NCBI RefSeq assembly: GCF_041146795.1
Contig: NC_135179.1
Coordinates: 6,669,547-6,733,546 of the forward strand
Length of the DNA: 64,000 nucleotides
DNA from: Maylandia zebra
Lineage: Eukaryota > Chordata > Actinopteri > Cichliformes > Cichlidae
Direction of reading: 5' to 3'
The position numbers and the translations under genes are program-made. Shown here one piece after another: positions 10,579-22,789 of this stretch. Positions within the stretch are counted from its first letter, which is position 1. The number at the start of each line of letters is the position of its first letter. The notes under the pieces were generated by a model, which worked only from the letters and a program-made list of their open reading frames with translations, was not told the origin of the DNA and did not search any database.

Positions 10579-12063
10579 GGATGGGTATCGTTTAGGTTTT
10601 ATCCGATACCGGTGCCAAACCGGTACTTTTGAAACAGTGCCGGTGCTTAAACGGTGCTCGAACCGGTGCTTAAACAATGGAAAACACAAATTTTGTCCTA
10701 AAACCTCTCATGTTTAGCTGTTTTTTTGTAAAAAGATAACAATGTTAGCCTTTTCTGCAGCTAGAGGGCATATATGAGCTGTGTCCCAAAATGTCGGCTG
10801 CACCCAGCCTTCGCGGTGTACGTGGGCCGGGTCCTTCAAAGACCAAGAAGGCCGGAAGTGCGAGGCTGTGAAATGGGACGGTCTAGCCTTCAGATTTGCG
10901 TCACCGCTGTCTCGCTGGTGTTTAATAAACTCGGCCGTCTGCTCCTTGCTATTTAAAATATAACAGGACACTGGCGTAAATTCTCGACCGTTTAACGTTT
11001 ATTCAGCTGTGTGAAAATCCCGGAGGAACCCACCCGATGGATTAATAAAGTTTTATTTAATCTAATAATCTAATAACTTTGATCTCAGCCAAACTGATTT
11101 ACTCCAGAACAAATAAAACACCGAAAAAAGGCAAACAATTACATTTTTAAGTTATCCGAGTGACTTATATATCATGTTTAACCTGAGTAGCGAAAGAGCG
11201 GGGGTCTGAAAACGATGAAGCCTGGAGTCCGCTGCTCTCGCCGGCTGGAGCGAACATTGAACCCCCCCGGCTTGCTATCGAGCCGGTGGGTGACAGACAT
11301 TTCCGAAAACGTCGGCACGCTTTTGCAAATATACAATGTCTTGATAAACAAAGCAGATATTTGTAATTTACACCGCTACTTTCTCGCCTTAAAATATGTT
11401 AAAAGTTTATTTTGTGGCCCAGAAAGATTAATAAGAGTAATTGTAAAACTTAGTAGCGGCCGCCATTGTTGGCAGCTGAAATTTGGCTGGGCCGCGCTAT
11501 GAATTCTGGGATATGGTGGGCCACGAAGGACACACCCGACCCATCCTTCAAATTTGGGGAAATGAAGGACGCATTTGTCAGCCGCATTTGAAGGAGTCGA
11601 CGAATTGGGACAGCCTTCGTCGCCTGGCTGTGACGTAATCGGCCTTCAAAGTCTCCGGAGGATGCAGCTGACGTTTTGGGACACAGCTATGGTATCACTC
11701 TATCAAACAAGAAGACAGCCGCATGTAACTACGACAGTGTTTGCTAGTTCACCTTACATGCATTAATTTAATAACGTGGTTAGCCTACTCAACATAAATT
11801 AAATACATTTTACAGGGTTTATTTATTGGATAAAATACGTTAAATGTCACCGTTATTATTTCTATATGATGAACTCTGCATTATTAAGTGATAAGAACAA
11901 GTAATCTGATGTCCTGTAATCATTATGACACTATAATTTGAGACACAATAAATAAAATAAGTTTTTGTACAAAGTATCGGTATCGGATCAGTATCGTGAT
12001 ACCACCCTGGATATTACTTGGTATCGGATCGGAAAGGAAATCGGTGGCATGCACATCACTACT
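10576..12063. mobile_element. Outer MITE or hAT-like element containing a second MITE
   Basis: The left end reads TAGGGATGGGTATCGTTTAGG and the right end, reverse-complemented, reads TAGTGATGTGCATGCC. Near both ends lie TATCGG/CCGATA blocks. The sequence between is interrupted by the separate element at 10,775-11,692. No transposase coding is recognised. Confidence 0.5.
10775..11692. mobile_element. Inner MITE with CTGTGTCCCAAAA inverted ends
   Basis: The left end AGCTGTGTCCCAAAATGTC is matched by an inverted right end (GACGTTTTGGGACACAGCT). Inside the ends, GGCTGCA/TGCAGCT and GGCCTTC/GAAGGCC blocks are also inverted. ATG flanks both sides as a possible short target duplication. An older partial relative lies at 1,855-2,025. 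It has no coding capacity that I recognise. Confidence 0.7.
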
Positions 12064-12963
12064 GCTCAGGCTCGTTTGGTCCAGTTCAAACTTGTTCAGA
12101 CCACGTGTGCCAGTCATCTACGGGGTTTCCCACTGGTTCCCGACTTGACTCAAAAAATCTACTCAAAAGTTGATAATCTTTGTTATGCTCTCTAGAAAAT
12201 CTTAGTTAGGACAACAATGGAAGAAATTTGTTGGGCAGACAAGCTTTTTTAGGTTGTAAATGGAAAGTTTTATTTCTAAGTCAGTTTAATTTGAAAACTT
12301 TAATCAAATCAACAATTACTAGTTATTGTTTTTACAGTGTGTGGAGGTGTTGTTGGTGGTTATGAATTTAATTGTTCCTATCTGTTATATATTAATGCAG
12401 AGGAAATCTTTTACGTGAATAACCACTACGGGGAGATTTAAACCTTCAGATTTTTTTTTTTTCGCCTGTCCAGGTTTGGTTCTTTTGCCATCAGAATTAT
12501 TGTCTAAAGGCCAAGAAAGATGCCCAACGGATTTACTTTACCAAATGAACCATCCTGGCCTTGCCGTAATGGTCTATTTGATTGGCCTTTGTTTTTATTG
12601 TTTATTTTATTTGATTTTCACTTGTTAAATATGGGACAGACTTGACTGGGGAAAAGAAAGGGGAGAAAGAAAGCGAAAGAAAAACAGTGGGGAAGAGGAA
12701 CGGTGATAAAGGGCAAAAAACAAAACCAAACAAACCAAACAGACAAAAAATACATATCAATCACCTGGATCACCTGTTGAGAAAGAAAAAAGAGAAAACA
12801 AGCAAAAAAAAAGAGCAATATAATAAACAACATCATCGCGATGATCTATGTGAATATAACGGTAAATACTAAATATTGAATATTATTATGAAGCACGTAA
12901 GATTGACAGCGAACAGTGTGCTTTGAGGTAGGAGCCAAAAAGGGTGTAGTTGTGTGTAATAAT
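12064..12963. other. Non-coding; purine-rich tract
   Basis: No gene is visible. A strongly purine-rich stretch (about 12,645-12,830) opens frames on both strands by composition alone. Confidence 0.45.
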
Positions 12964-13272
12964 AATGGATTGGATTTATATAGCGCTTTTCAAGGGACCC
13001 AAAGCGCTTTACAATACCACTATTCATTCACTCTCACATTCATACACTGGTGGAGGCAAGCTACAGTTGTAGCCACAGCTGCCCTGGGGCAGACTGACAG
13101 AAGCGAGGCTGCCATATCGCGCCATCGGCCCCTCTGGCCAAGACCAGTAGGCAAGTAGGGTAAAGTGTCTTGCCCAGGGACACAACGACCAGGACAGAGA
13201 GCCCAGGGATCGAACCGACGACCTTCCGGTTACAGATGCGATTCCCAACCCCCTGAGCCACAGTCGCCCATA
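12964..13272 (-). mobile_element. tRNA-derived SINE (copy 2, minus strand)
   Basis: This is the same SINE family as at 5,274 and 41,303, read on the minus strand: the tail (TATAGCGCTTTT, AAAGCGCTTTAC) is at the left and the tRNA-like head with the GACTGTGGCTCA-type A box is at the right (about 13,240-13,270). The B box is somewhat diverged (GGTTCGATCCC). Confidence 0.75.
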
Positions 13273-13631
13273 CAGCTGTGAGCATGAGCGCGCTTGTATT
13301 TAAAAGGTTCCTTCATGTAATGATCTGCTAGAGGGTGTGGGGGGCCACAGCCCCGTCCTCCACGGCATGAAGCAGGTGTGGAGGAGATCCAGGCTCCAGA
13401 CATCCTTGGACCCCCCAGAGCACAAGAGACAAACGGTTCTCATGTTTCCTCATTTTTCCGTTCTCATCATTTAGGGATGTGTTGGGTGCCTGGAAGCGTA
13501 ATATGTTGACGATTTGTCACCTAGCCTCAAATATTATGCTTTGGGAGTGATAACATGTTGTTATCCCTGGTGTGGCTGGTTCAAAGTTGGGAGACTGTCT
13601 AGGCCTGGTTTTGCCACCACACTGCAGTACA

Positions 13632-13689
<58 letters not shown>

Positions 13690-13787
13690 GAAACGAGGGA
13701 CCAGGAGCAGATTACACAATAGACACAACCATAAACGATCAAGAAAGACGAATAGAACTCATAATATTCATTAAACTAAAAAATAAC
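13273..13787. other. Non-coding with a (CA)n microsatellite
   Basis: A (CA)n array of about 56 bp lies at 13,632-13,687. Histidine/threonine-rich frames across it are artefacts. Nothing else is recognised. Confidence 0.6.
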
Positions 13788-14075
13788 ACATGATCCCTGG
13801 GTCACAGACCCAGGGCCATGACAAAAAGCCTGCACCTGGGGTCTTGCCTGGTGTGATAGACCCCAGCCTCTATGGATCTTGCACTCAGAGCTTGTTCTTG
13901 TGCTGCCATGATTAGCGCCTCTGTGCTGTCTTTCAGTCCAGCTTTGTCCAGCCACTGGTAGGATTTCTGGATATCAGCCACCTCCTCTATCTGCCGGTGG
14001 TACATACCGTGCAGGGGCCTGTCCTTCCATGATGGTTCTTGGGTTTCTGCTGCCTGAGGTATTCACTGAGCACTC
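13788..14075 (-). mobile_element. Rex6-like LINE fragment, inverted
   Basis: On the minus strand this encodes LSEYLRQQKP and then the pieces ADIQKSYQWLDKAG and GVYHTRQDPRCRL, which recur on the plus strand at 14,715-14,870. It therefore belongs to the same R4/Rex6-type LINE but lies in opposite orientation to its neighbour, separated from it by a (TA)n tract at 14,082-14,112. It is truncated at both ends. Confidence 0.7.
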
Positions 14076-14076
14076 G

Positions 14077-14081
<5 letters not shown>

Positions 14082-14112
<31 letters not shown>
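14082..14112. repeat. (TA)n microsatellite
   Basis: Pure AT dinucleotide repeat lying between two oppositely oriented LINE pieces. Confidence 0.95.
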
Positions 14113-14115
<3 letters not shown>

Positions 14116-15480
14116 GGTCAATACATGAGCGGGACACAGAAAGGAATTGGCAAAAATACCAGAGGCGCAAAACACTAGCTACTGGTAGACAGAACAGTCA
14201 GCCGAGACTGCAAGACCAGACTGACCAACCTGTGCACTGCCTGGATTGATTACAAGAAGGCCTATGACTCAATGCCCCACAGCTGGATACTGGAATGCCT
14301 AGAATTGTACAAGATCAATGGGACCCTAAGAGCCTTCATCAGGAACTCAATGGGGATGTGGCGTACAACACTAGAGGCCAACTCCAAGCCCATAGCACAA
14401 GTCACCATCAAGTGCGGGATCTACCAAGGAGATGCTCTGTCCCCACTGCTGTTCTGCATAGGCCTGAACCCCCTCAGTGAGATCATTAACAAGACTGGCT
14501 ACAGATACCGACTACGGAACGGAGCAGTTGTCAGCCACCTCCTGTACATGGATGACATCAAGCTGTATGCCAAGAGTGAACGAGACATCGATTCACTGAT
14601 CCACACTACCAGGCTATACAGCAATGACATTGGAATGTCGTTCGGACTGGAGAAGTGTAGTCGGATGGTAACAAAGAGAGGGAAGGTAGTCAGAACTGAG
14701 GGGAGATAGAGGAGGTGGCTGATATCCAGAAATCCTACCAGTGGCTGGACAAAGCTGGACTGAAAGACAGCACAGAGGCACTAATCATGGCAGCACAAGA
14801 ACAAGCTCTGAGTACAAGAGCCATAGAGGCTGGGGTCTATCACACCAGGCAAGACCCCAGGTGCAGGCTGTGTAAAGATGCCCCAGAGACAATCCAGCAC
14901 ATAACAGCAGGGTGCAAGATGCTAGCAGGCAAGGCATACATGGAACGCCATAACCAAGTGGCCGGCATAGTGTACAGGAACATCTGTGCCGAGTATAACC
15001 TGGAAGTCCCGAGGTCAAAATGAGAGATGCCCCCAAGGGTGGTGGAGAATGACCGAGCTAAGATCCTGTGGGACTTCCAGATACAGACGGACAAAATGGT
15101 GGTGGCTAACCAACCGGACATAGTGGTGGTAGACAAACAGAAGAAGTAGTGATCGACGTAGCGGTTCCGAATGACAGCAAGATCAGGAAGAAGGAACACG
15201 AGAAGCTGGAGAAATACCAAGGGCTCAGAGAAGAGCTCGAGAGGATGTGGAGGGTGAAGGTAACGGTGGTCCCCGTGGTAATCGGAGCACTAGGTGCGGT
15301 GACTCCCAAGCTAGGTGAGTGGCTCCAGCAGATCCCGGGAATAACATCGGAGATCTCTGTCCAGAAGAGCGCAGTCCTGGGAACTGCTAAGATACTGCGC
15401 AGGACTCTCAAGCTCCCAGGCCTCTGGTAGAGGACCCGAGCTTGAAGGATAAACCGCCCGCAGGGGCGTGCTGGGTGTTG

Positions 15481-15485
<5 letters not shown>
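14113..15485 (+). mobile_element. Rex6-like (R4-clade) LINE, 5'-truncated
   Basis: The segment encodes part of a reverse transcriptase (DYKKAYDSMPHSWI near 14,250 and the catalytic YMDD near 14,545). It then encodes a CCHC-type motif (CRLCKDAPETIQHITAGC, about 14,866-14,919) and a restriction-like endonuclease core (PDIVVVDKQ ... VIDVAVPND, about 15,115-15,175). RT followed by zinc motif and C-terminal restriction-like endonuclease is the R2/R4 layout, and the wording fits Rex6 of fish. The 3' end runs into (TA)n at 15,486. The copy is broken: in-frame stops and an internal deletion after the RT segment (about 14,708). Confidence 0.8.

Positions 15486-15535
<50 letters not shown>
15486..15535. 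repeat. (TA)n microsatellite at LINE 3' end and transposon target
   Basis: About 45 bp of TA repeat separate the Rex6-like 3' end from the left end of the EnSpm element. It continues on the other side of that element at 22,795-22,832. Confidence 0.95.
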
Positions 15536-15541
<6 letters not shown>

Positions 15542-15635
15542 TATACACTGTAAAAAAAAAACGTGCTGTTTTTACAGGAAAACCCTGGCAGCTGGGGTTA
15601 CCAGGGACTTCCTGTAAAAACGCTTTACAGATGCA

Positions 15636-16560
15636 ACTTGTAAATTGATTTACAGTGAATGAATCTCAGATTAAAACTGTTAAATCTACAGGAAAAAGAA
15701 GTTAATTTCACACATAGATGTAAAAGATACAGGAAATAGTGTATTTATATATCACAAGTAATAAATGCTTTTTGTGGATCCATAAACTGCAAAATTAACA
15801 GGGAAATATCGTACAAAGAACTAATTTAAAATGGTAGAACTACAGTGAAACTGTGCATATTAAATGGAGCTGCTCTGTATATTATACATAAAATCTATGC
15901 TGAATATTATATGTTTTAATGTAAAATTTTAACCATAACCCAGCAAATTTCTTACTGCTACGCCTACACCCAAACATGCAAAAATACATCTTGAGAAAAC
16001 ACAAGAGAGGAAAATATCACTTTTGGGAAATTTATTTTGCAGCCACATTAGCAAAATGACAGCAAATGGATCCATTTTTCCAACTAACACAATATGCAAG
16101 GCACACAGCAACTACACAATTCAATCAAAATATAGGCTATAAAAGCTGTGGAACATTCCTGCAAAGCAAGAACCATGTTCATGAAACAAGCATTTGTTAG
16201 ACCCTCCACCAGAAAAAGTTAACTAACCTGTTAAGACTTTAAAACAAAAAACACATATTGTGTCAAAAATTATCATAATCACCGTGCAACGCAACACGCA
16301 CCCTGCTGTCACCACAACCATGGCCCTGGTCAGAAAACATCAGCAAAACCACGTGGTGAAACAAACCTACACATGTGGTCTAGAAACACTGCAGTAGCAG
16401 CATGTTGTTTTTTTTCTTTTCTTATGTAAATAAAGAACATTCCTACAAAGAAAGAACATCTTCATGAATTGGCTTCATGCATTCGACCAGTAAAAGGTTC
16501 CAGTACACATTGTGGAACAAAATTAACAAAGTAAAACTAACAGTCCACAGAGAGTCAAGA
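15636..16560. other. Non-coding left subterminal region of the EnSpm element
   Basis: AT-rich DNA between the element's left end and the stop of the SAM gene, with scattered TTTACAG-like motifs. It probably serves as 3' UTR and transposase-binding region. Confidence 0.5.
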
Positions 16561-16567
16561 TTTAGGC

Positions 16568-18876
16568 TTAGCGCCACTCGTGGTCGGCGAGATCCTGAAT
16601 CAGGGTGAGGACTCGAGGGTTCACACTGAGACGACGCTTTGAGTTTTTGTTCTCTACTTTGGTTCCTTTTTCTGGGTTTATGGAGAAGAAACACCTGTAG
16701 AATAACAATCATATAAAAGTTTATTAAGCATTTTTATAATTGATCAGTTAAAATACACGTACAAAGTAAGTAAAAATTAAGTATATACATATATATACAC
16801 AGTCATGGCCATGACCACGTTCAAGACAAAGTATAACCAAAATGCTGTGGGGAAGTGAACAATGCATGGTCAAAAGTATTGGCACCCTTCACGAGTGTCT
16901 TCTGCAGTGATATGTCACACTTTAGCATTGTTAAAATCCAAAGCAAAGGTTATAGGTAGTCAGACGTCAGTTGACGCTTGGTCTAGCCCTGAGTCTCGGC
17001 CAGGCTTGGACCCGGATTCAGACTGTTAATGTGTTTAAAAAAAACAAACAAACAAAAAAAAAACAACAACAAAAAACAGAAAAAAAACAACTGAAACCGG
17101 CTCCAAAGCCGACCGAGACTCAGAGCCAGACCTGGACTCGAACCACATCAAAGCCAGACTCCAGATCCCAGAGTCTCAGTTATGAGAAATAACAAAGCCA
17201 TATTTGTTCACCTCTGAAGAAACTCTAAAGTGGAAGCCAGCTCAGATGGATAATGGATGTTGAAATTGTAGTAGCTCCCGAACATGAGGCACAGTGCAGA
17301 AATGAAGGAGGATATGTTTGTGCTGACGAGGTTCCGATCAACACTCAGCATGTATCTTCTTGAGGAATAGCAGGACTGTCCTGTGAACAAATTATTTAAC
17401 AGGTTATATCAATAAACACGGCAGTCACATGACATTCTATAAAAAGTGCACTTAAAAAAAAAAAAAGAGAGAGCTATGAAACAGACTTACCACACACGAT
17501 AATAGTGGGTGTCAGAGGCACTTGCTCCAGTTGTACCTCATCTGCCAGACATGTATCTTCAACACAGAGAAGCATGGACTCCTCCTTCTCTTCAAAGTAG
17601 CTGAGCAGAAGCAGGACCATCTCTTTCACATCATCTGAGCAGCCACTCTGCGGTCCCCGCATCCTCTGAAGCCTTGCATAAGTCTGAAGGAACACCTTGC
17701 TTTTGCTGACAGCAACTGTGGTCAAGTAGTCCAGTAGCCTTTTCCCCTTCAAATCCAAATTACGTGTGAATGTCTCTTTGAGGTCAATCCCAGTAAGTTC
17801 CTTGAAGTGGACAGACATGCCAAGTTCATCAAACCAAAACGGCCACTCCTCCCTAAGGCATTTGATACTTTTCCCCTGATTGACATGCAGACGTTGTGTG
17901 TAGTAAGTGGACTTCATTAGACTTTTTACCTCTTCTGGATTGGTGTCAGCTTGCTGGAACATCACCTTGAGTTTTTCCATCTTTTGCTGTTGGCTCTCTG
18001 GAGTTTCTTCAAGAGGCAGAAATTCTACATTCCATTTAATGCACCCGTATGTATCCTGCATGGCTGCTCTTTCTTCTAAAGGGATCTCGTCTGTGTGGTC
18101 TGAGTCAGTCTGTTTTCTTTTTCTTATTTTGGGTGTTGAAGTGCGCCTTACATTTTCAATTCTGTTCTGCAACTGTTTGACAAGTGAAAGGTAGCCTGCG
18201 CCAACAATCTCACCCTCTATTAAATCTTGCAGAGAATTGGGATATTTTGCCACCATTTTTCTTGCAACGTCAATTGAATGTTTTCTACCTACATGAGGGC
18301 ATTTTTCCATCATCTCAGTCACAACAATCCGGACCATTTGCCTCCTCAGTTTTGGGCGAGGCCTTTTCCCCCTCTCAAGAAAATGCATCACTTCTGCAGG
18401 AAGTTTACTCCATGGAATTTCAAAGTTGTCATCCCATTGTGTGTCACATCCTGGGCTGCTGGAAGAGGTCGACGATAGACTTTGGGGTGAAAGTGAGAGC
18501 AATGACAGCGACTGGGTTGATGAGGCTTCCACAGATGATAGCAAGCTGTTCTCTGGAGTTTGGTCTTTAAATTACAAAACAAATACAATTATGATTCACA
18601 CTGTATGTCTGTTCATGACCATCTCTGCTTTTGAGTTTGAATAGTTGTTTGTTGTTTTTACTTACATTTCTGTTTCCAAGCAGAAAGAAGCTTTCTTGCT
18701 TGTACAGGTCTTAATGCTGTCATCAAATCTGCCTCCGTTACGAAGCGTAGATCATCACTTGTCTCAACTCCAATGGACTGCAAGTGCTCCTCCAGGATGT
18801 TTTTGTTCACAGCTTGAAGTTCTGGTAGGACTTCCGTGATGGCGACATCTAGGAAGGTTCGCTCTGAGTCACTCAT
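16568..18876 (-). CDS. SAM-domain protein (SAMD3-like) of the EnSpm element
   Basis: Four coding exons join in frame: 18,876-18,666, 18,564-17,491, 17,380-17,212 and 16,694-16,568 (stop TAA). Every junction has GT-AG signals, and the 1,581-nt CDS encodes 526 aa with no disruption. Residues about 1-70 form a SAM-like helical domain (ends RPVQARKLLSAWKQK). A Ser-rich linker follows, then a basic region (RGKRPRPKLRRQ) and a long helical C-terminal part without a domain I know. Many fish proteins annotated as SAMD3-like look like this; here the gene sits wholly inside a transposon. A splice acceptor (TTTCTTCTTCAG) ends at 18,884, eight bases before the ATG, so the transcript probably has an upstream leader exon. 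Role unknown; a DNA- or transposase-binding accessory factor is my inference. Confidence 0.8.
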
Positions 18877-19021
18877 ACTTGCACTGAAGAAGAAATGCCA
18901 CATCCAAACAAAATAGAAAATCACATACAGTTCATACACTTGATGGAGCAGGGTGTGGATTACGTGACACTTATATTAATGTTAAACTATTTACAGTGAG
19001 AAGTGAGCTATTAGTTGGACA

Positions 19022-21662
19022 TTATTTTGCCACAATACTATGCTTTAGTGGAATGACTCTGTATTCTTGAAGAATGTATGATACCAAAGGATAGAAATCA
19101 GGCAGGTCATTAATGTTGATACACTGTAACCCAAGACTGTCCTTTGTCACAGAATACAGATGGTATTCTGAGAGGAAGATGCCTTTGTGGATATCCATTA
19201 GAACATACACAGATGTGTCATTTTGAATCAAGATGAGTAGAAGTTCACCAAACTCCATACACTCGTCATTTCTGTACACAAGAAACTGTCCCTTTTTATA
19301 TGCAGTGCCCTTGTACTGAATGTCTGTGGTAACTGTGGTATTGCTTTCTGAAAAAGCTAACTCCCTGACCGCATGCTGAATAGTGTCACTGTAGAGGTTG
19401 GGATAAAACGCACAGCTCTCCTTGACTTGCAGCAGTTCACGGCATTCTTGCCCTGCTAAAAGATAAGCCTGATACATCTGATGACGTGTTGACAAAGTTT
19501 GACAAATATTTTTGAAGCTTTTCAAGTGTCTGGCACATCTTTTGAAGTAACTGTGTTTACATTCAAACCTAAGCGTCCATAACCTCATCAATGGACCAAA
19601 TTTCAACAACAGTGCTGAATAATGGCGCAAATAGTGGTGCTTGGGTTTTAGTTTAATTCCAGGAAACAACATCTCTCTCATCTCCAAATATTCTTGGATC
19701 AAAATGTCAGCGAATGCTATCTGGGACAAGGAAATGCTCTGAGCACAAATAAGATCCACAATGTCTTTCAACTGGAGAGCTAACTGCCATACTTCATCCT
19801 CATGGTTTTGTACTTTGTCACCAATCAAAACTGGCAGCAATCTCAAAAGGTTCCAGTTTTGAATGGCTTGCCCTGATAATTTGGATCCGTCAGGTTTGAC
19901 AGTACATGGCTTTGTAAGTGCTTCGGATCCTTTATATTTAAACTGTTTAATGCGTCTGTTTAAAAGGGAGTATGTGAACCATTTTTTATTTTTTATAATG
20001 TTCTTCAGGTACAGTGCTAGATCATATGACACAACTCCTTCAAAGAGGTCATGACCTAGACAAGGTGGGAGACCAGGCTGGGATACGTGAAAAGACTGAA
20101 GGGTATTGAAGATGGAGTTTACCTTTATTCCTCTGACGTCTTGGATAGTTTCAGACTGGAGATCAGCAACAGCCGCGTCATGTCTCTGGAGTGCGTGGAG
20201 GACCACAGGCATTCGGATCAGCATAAAACTCACTTCGTGTTACTTCACAGTACCTGCAAAAATATTGAGAGCAGCTGAAGTTTTCTGTAAACCCTCCTAT
20301 GCAATGAGAACCCAAGTTGTCCCCAGCAATACAGTAAAGACCCCCTTTTACAGTTTCTCCATCTACATCTATTCCATCTGTCTCCAAAGATTTCAGATCT
20401 GCCAACAACTCTGAGAAAACTTTGGCTATTCCAAAATGCTTGAAGTCATTCTCAACACACAACAAGACTAAAAACATGTTATCTGTATTTGAACGCAAAT
20501 GAATGGGTAAATTTGCTAATGACAGATAGACTGCAAGAAGTTTGTGCGTCTTTTTAGCAGAACCCAGGGGATTCACTACCTCAAATGAATCTTGGTACAA
20601 AATCAGTTTGAGGCTTTCAGGGTTTTCATTAAAGAACTGGTGACATTTGAAAATTTTGCCATCATATAAATCCTTAAAAATTTCTACATTAGGACCCCCA
20701 AACTGTTGTGACTGTGTATTCCTCCATAACTGTGACTCTAAAAAGCTCTTCAGGGTTTCTCCAACTGGTATGTAGTAAGCACATTTTTCTGTCATGTTTT
20801 CATCCATTCCCAATGGCACTTTCTTGGGTTCTGTGTATTTAAACATTTTTTTGAATGTTTGATTTCTGGTGTGTGTTGTTCCTAGTTGTCCCTGATGGCA
20901 AGCAGAGAACAAATCTGACTCTTTAATGCAGTCACAGATTTTAGTGACTGCTTCATCTGATAGGTTCATTTCATTTTTTAGTAAACAACTTACCTTATTA
21001 ATTGTGTAGGCTTGACCCAATTCGTGCACATTCTGCATTTCCTCAGCAATACTCTGTATAGTAGAGGCAGGAATTAGCAGCTGTCCTTGCAGTTTAAGGT
21101 AAAAGAGACACATGTTTCTGAGATAAGAATGACTATCCTTCTCTGGCATATCACTGGCTGAACTAGCAGATGCCATGGTTTCATGTGTGTTTTCTGAATA
21201 TTCTGTACTGTCATTTGGGGGCTGAGGACGAGATTCCTTGTACATGTCATCAATACCATCTGGAGAACAAGCTTTATGCTTCCTACACATGTGAGAAGTA
21301 AATGATGACTTTTTTGTAAACATATGCTTACAACCACTTACTGGACATGACACAGACCTGCCCTCTGCAATATGATCGTTTAAGTGAGACACTAGCTCTT
21401 TCACTGTTTGAAAATGGCGGGCACATAATGAAACCGCACATTTTAAATCTGCAACAAGAGCTTTAGGAGTAGCTTGAAGTGCAGGTGCATTGTGCACACG
21501 ATAAAAATGCCCCTTGAAAGCAGAGTACGTGGTGAATGTTTGGCTGCAATTGGCGCCAACACATTTAAAAATACAACAAGGCTCATTCTTATGCACTCTG
21601 CAATGTAGTACATAGCCTCTTAATGTGACCAATACCTTTTTACAAAAGACGCAGATGATCAT
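19022..21662 (-). CDS. C2H2/TNP2-like transposase of the EnSpm element (one frame disruption)
   Basis: A 494-codon frame (21,662-20,178) is followed by a second frame (to the stop at 19,022) that continues the same protein; together they make about 880 aa. The N-terminus has four C2H2-type fingers (first CVFCKKVLVTLRGYVLHCRVH-like; fourth CPVSGCKHMFTKKSSFTSH). The middle and C-terminus carry motifs of the transposase family found in EnSpm-type elements: GDNLGSHCIGGFTENFS, then FCRYCEV, GLPPCLGHDLFEGVVSYDLA and LRFECKHSYFKRCARHLKSF. The two frames change near 20,185-20,195, between RTPE and HDAAVADLQ. No intron there would restore the frame, so I read it as a single small indel. The product is probably inactive in this copy unless supplied from elsewhere. 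Confidence 0.75.
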
Positions 21663-22030
21663 TTTTAGTATTTCAAAAGTTTGCCTGTGCTTTTCAGCTG
21701 AACTAGCATGCTAGCGCTAGGTTATGAGCATTGGTCTAAATATCAACTGGTGCTTTTATCTCGAAAAAACGTCGCCAAGATATTGAACTTACCGTGCAGA
21801 CTTTCTGACGAACAAACACAGATCCTCAAAAAACACTTGAAATCGTATGTTTGTAATTTGTCCTAACAACGTAGTTGCTGAAAGTTCGACGTTTTCTTCT
21901 CTAGTGCTGGCTCGTTAGCTAAGTTCGTGAACTAGGCGCTCTTCTCCTCCCGCCCTCACGTCATTATCCAATCAGAGACGAGCTTCAGATGCACATTCAA
22001 AATTAGGCGCGCTCAGTGCAACGTGAGTGG
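21663..22030 (-). promoter_or_regulatory. Candidate shared promoter and leader exon of the EnSpm genes
   Basis: Upstream of the transposase ATG lies a GC-richer block (about 21,920-22,020) with CACGTCA (CRE-like) and ATCCAATCAG (CCAAT box). On the minus strand a consensus splice donor, CACG followed by GTAAGT, occurs at 21,793/21,792. Possible acceptors for it are TTTTCAG-like sites just above the transposase ATG and the strong acceptor at 18,884 before the SAM gene. This would allow one promoter to feed both genes. It is inferred from signals only. Confidence 0.45.
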
Positions 22031-22780
22031 CCTGAAGTAGCTTACAGCTCTGTGGAGATGAGGCACCATAGAGATCCTATGGGAGGCACTGTAAGTTTGT
22101 TTAGCCTGTAATAATGAGACATTGCTGACCTAACCCAAAAAAGTATTCTAGTCTAAGTATCACATTGCAATTAAAAGAAACATAAAGAATACAAGCATTA
22201 TGACAGAAGCATTACTTAGTCGTTAAATAATAATTTCTTATTGGTTACCCTACAATAGGCTGCAAATAGCCCGAATGATTTAAGAAAAAAACATGATGTA
22301 AACAATTTTAATTGTATATTTTTATATAGCCTATAAATGGAGAGGCAACCTCTCAGGTTCACAATGACATCTTCTGTGAAAACATTTTTATTAGTCCTAT
22401 CCATGACTTTGCATCATTTCATGAATCATGTTAAAAGTAGGCCCAGTACATCCATGCAGTTGTAAAGTGACTTACATATACGTCATGTGTTTTTAAGAAA
22501 AACTGACTAAAACTGTGATTTTTACAGTATTTGCATGTCAAATTAACATGATTGTTTGGTTATGAGTATTACGGTGTTTCACTGTTTTTATTCACAGTAT
22601 TTGTAGTTTTAACCAATAAAATTGATTATAATCACACATTCATGTTGTAAATATAACAGGAACATTCTGTTTAAAGGTTTACAATAATTCACTGTGATCG
22701 AAACAGGAAAGTTGTGTTTTGGGGTTTACTATACATTTCTGTAGGGGTTTTACATGGTTTTTATGTCAATTTCACTGCCC
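22031..22780. other. Right subterminal region of the EnSpm element
   Basis: Non-coding AT-rich DNA with repeated TTTACAG/ACAGTATTT-type motifs (for example 22,520-22,760), the usual binding-site-rich subterminal zone of EnSpm elements. Confidence 0.5.
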
Positions 22781-22789
22781 TTTTTTACA

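Noticed and set aside
13514-13793. Histidine/threonine-repeat proteins
   Set aside because: They are translations of the (CA)n microsatellite.
13788-15485. Twin-priming (5' inversion) as the origin of the opposite LINE pieces
   Set aside because: In a 5' inversion the inverted piece should be more 5' in the element than the direct one. Here it covers a region downstream of the reverse transcriptase, so two separate insertions are more likely.
20178-20233. A 48-bp intron joining the two EnSpm transposase frames
   Set aside because: The GT...AG interval is a multiple of three and would not move from the first frame to the second; an indel explains it better.
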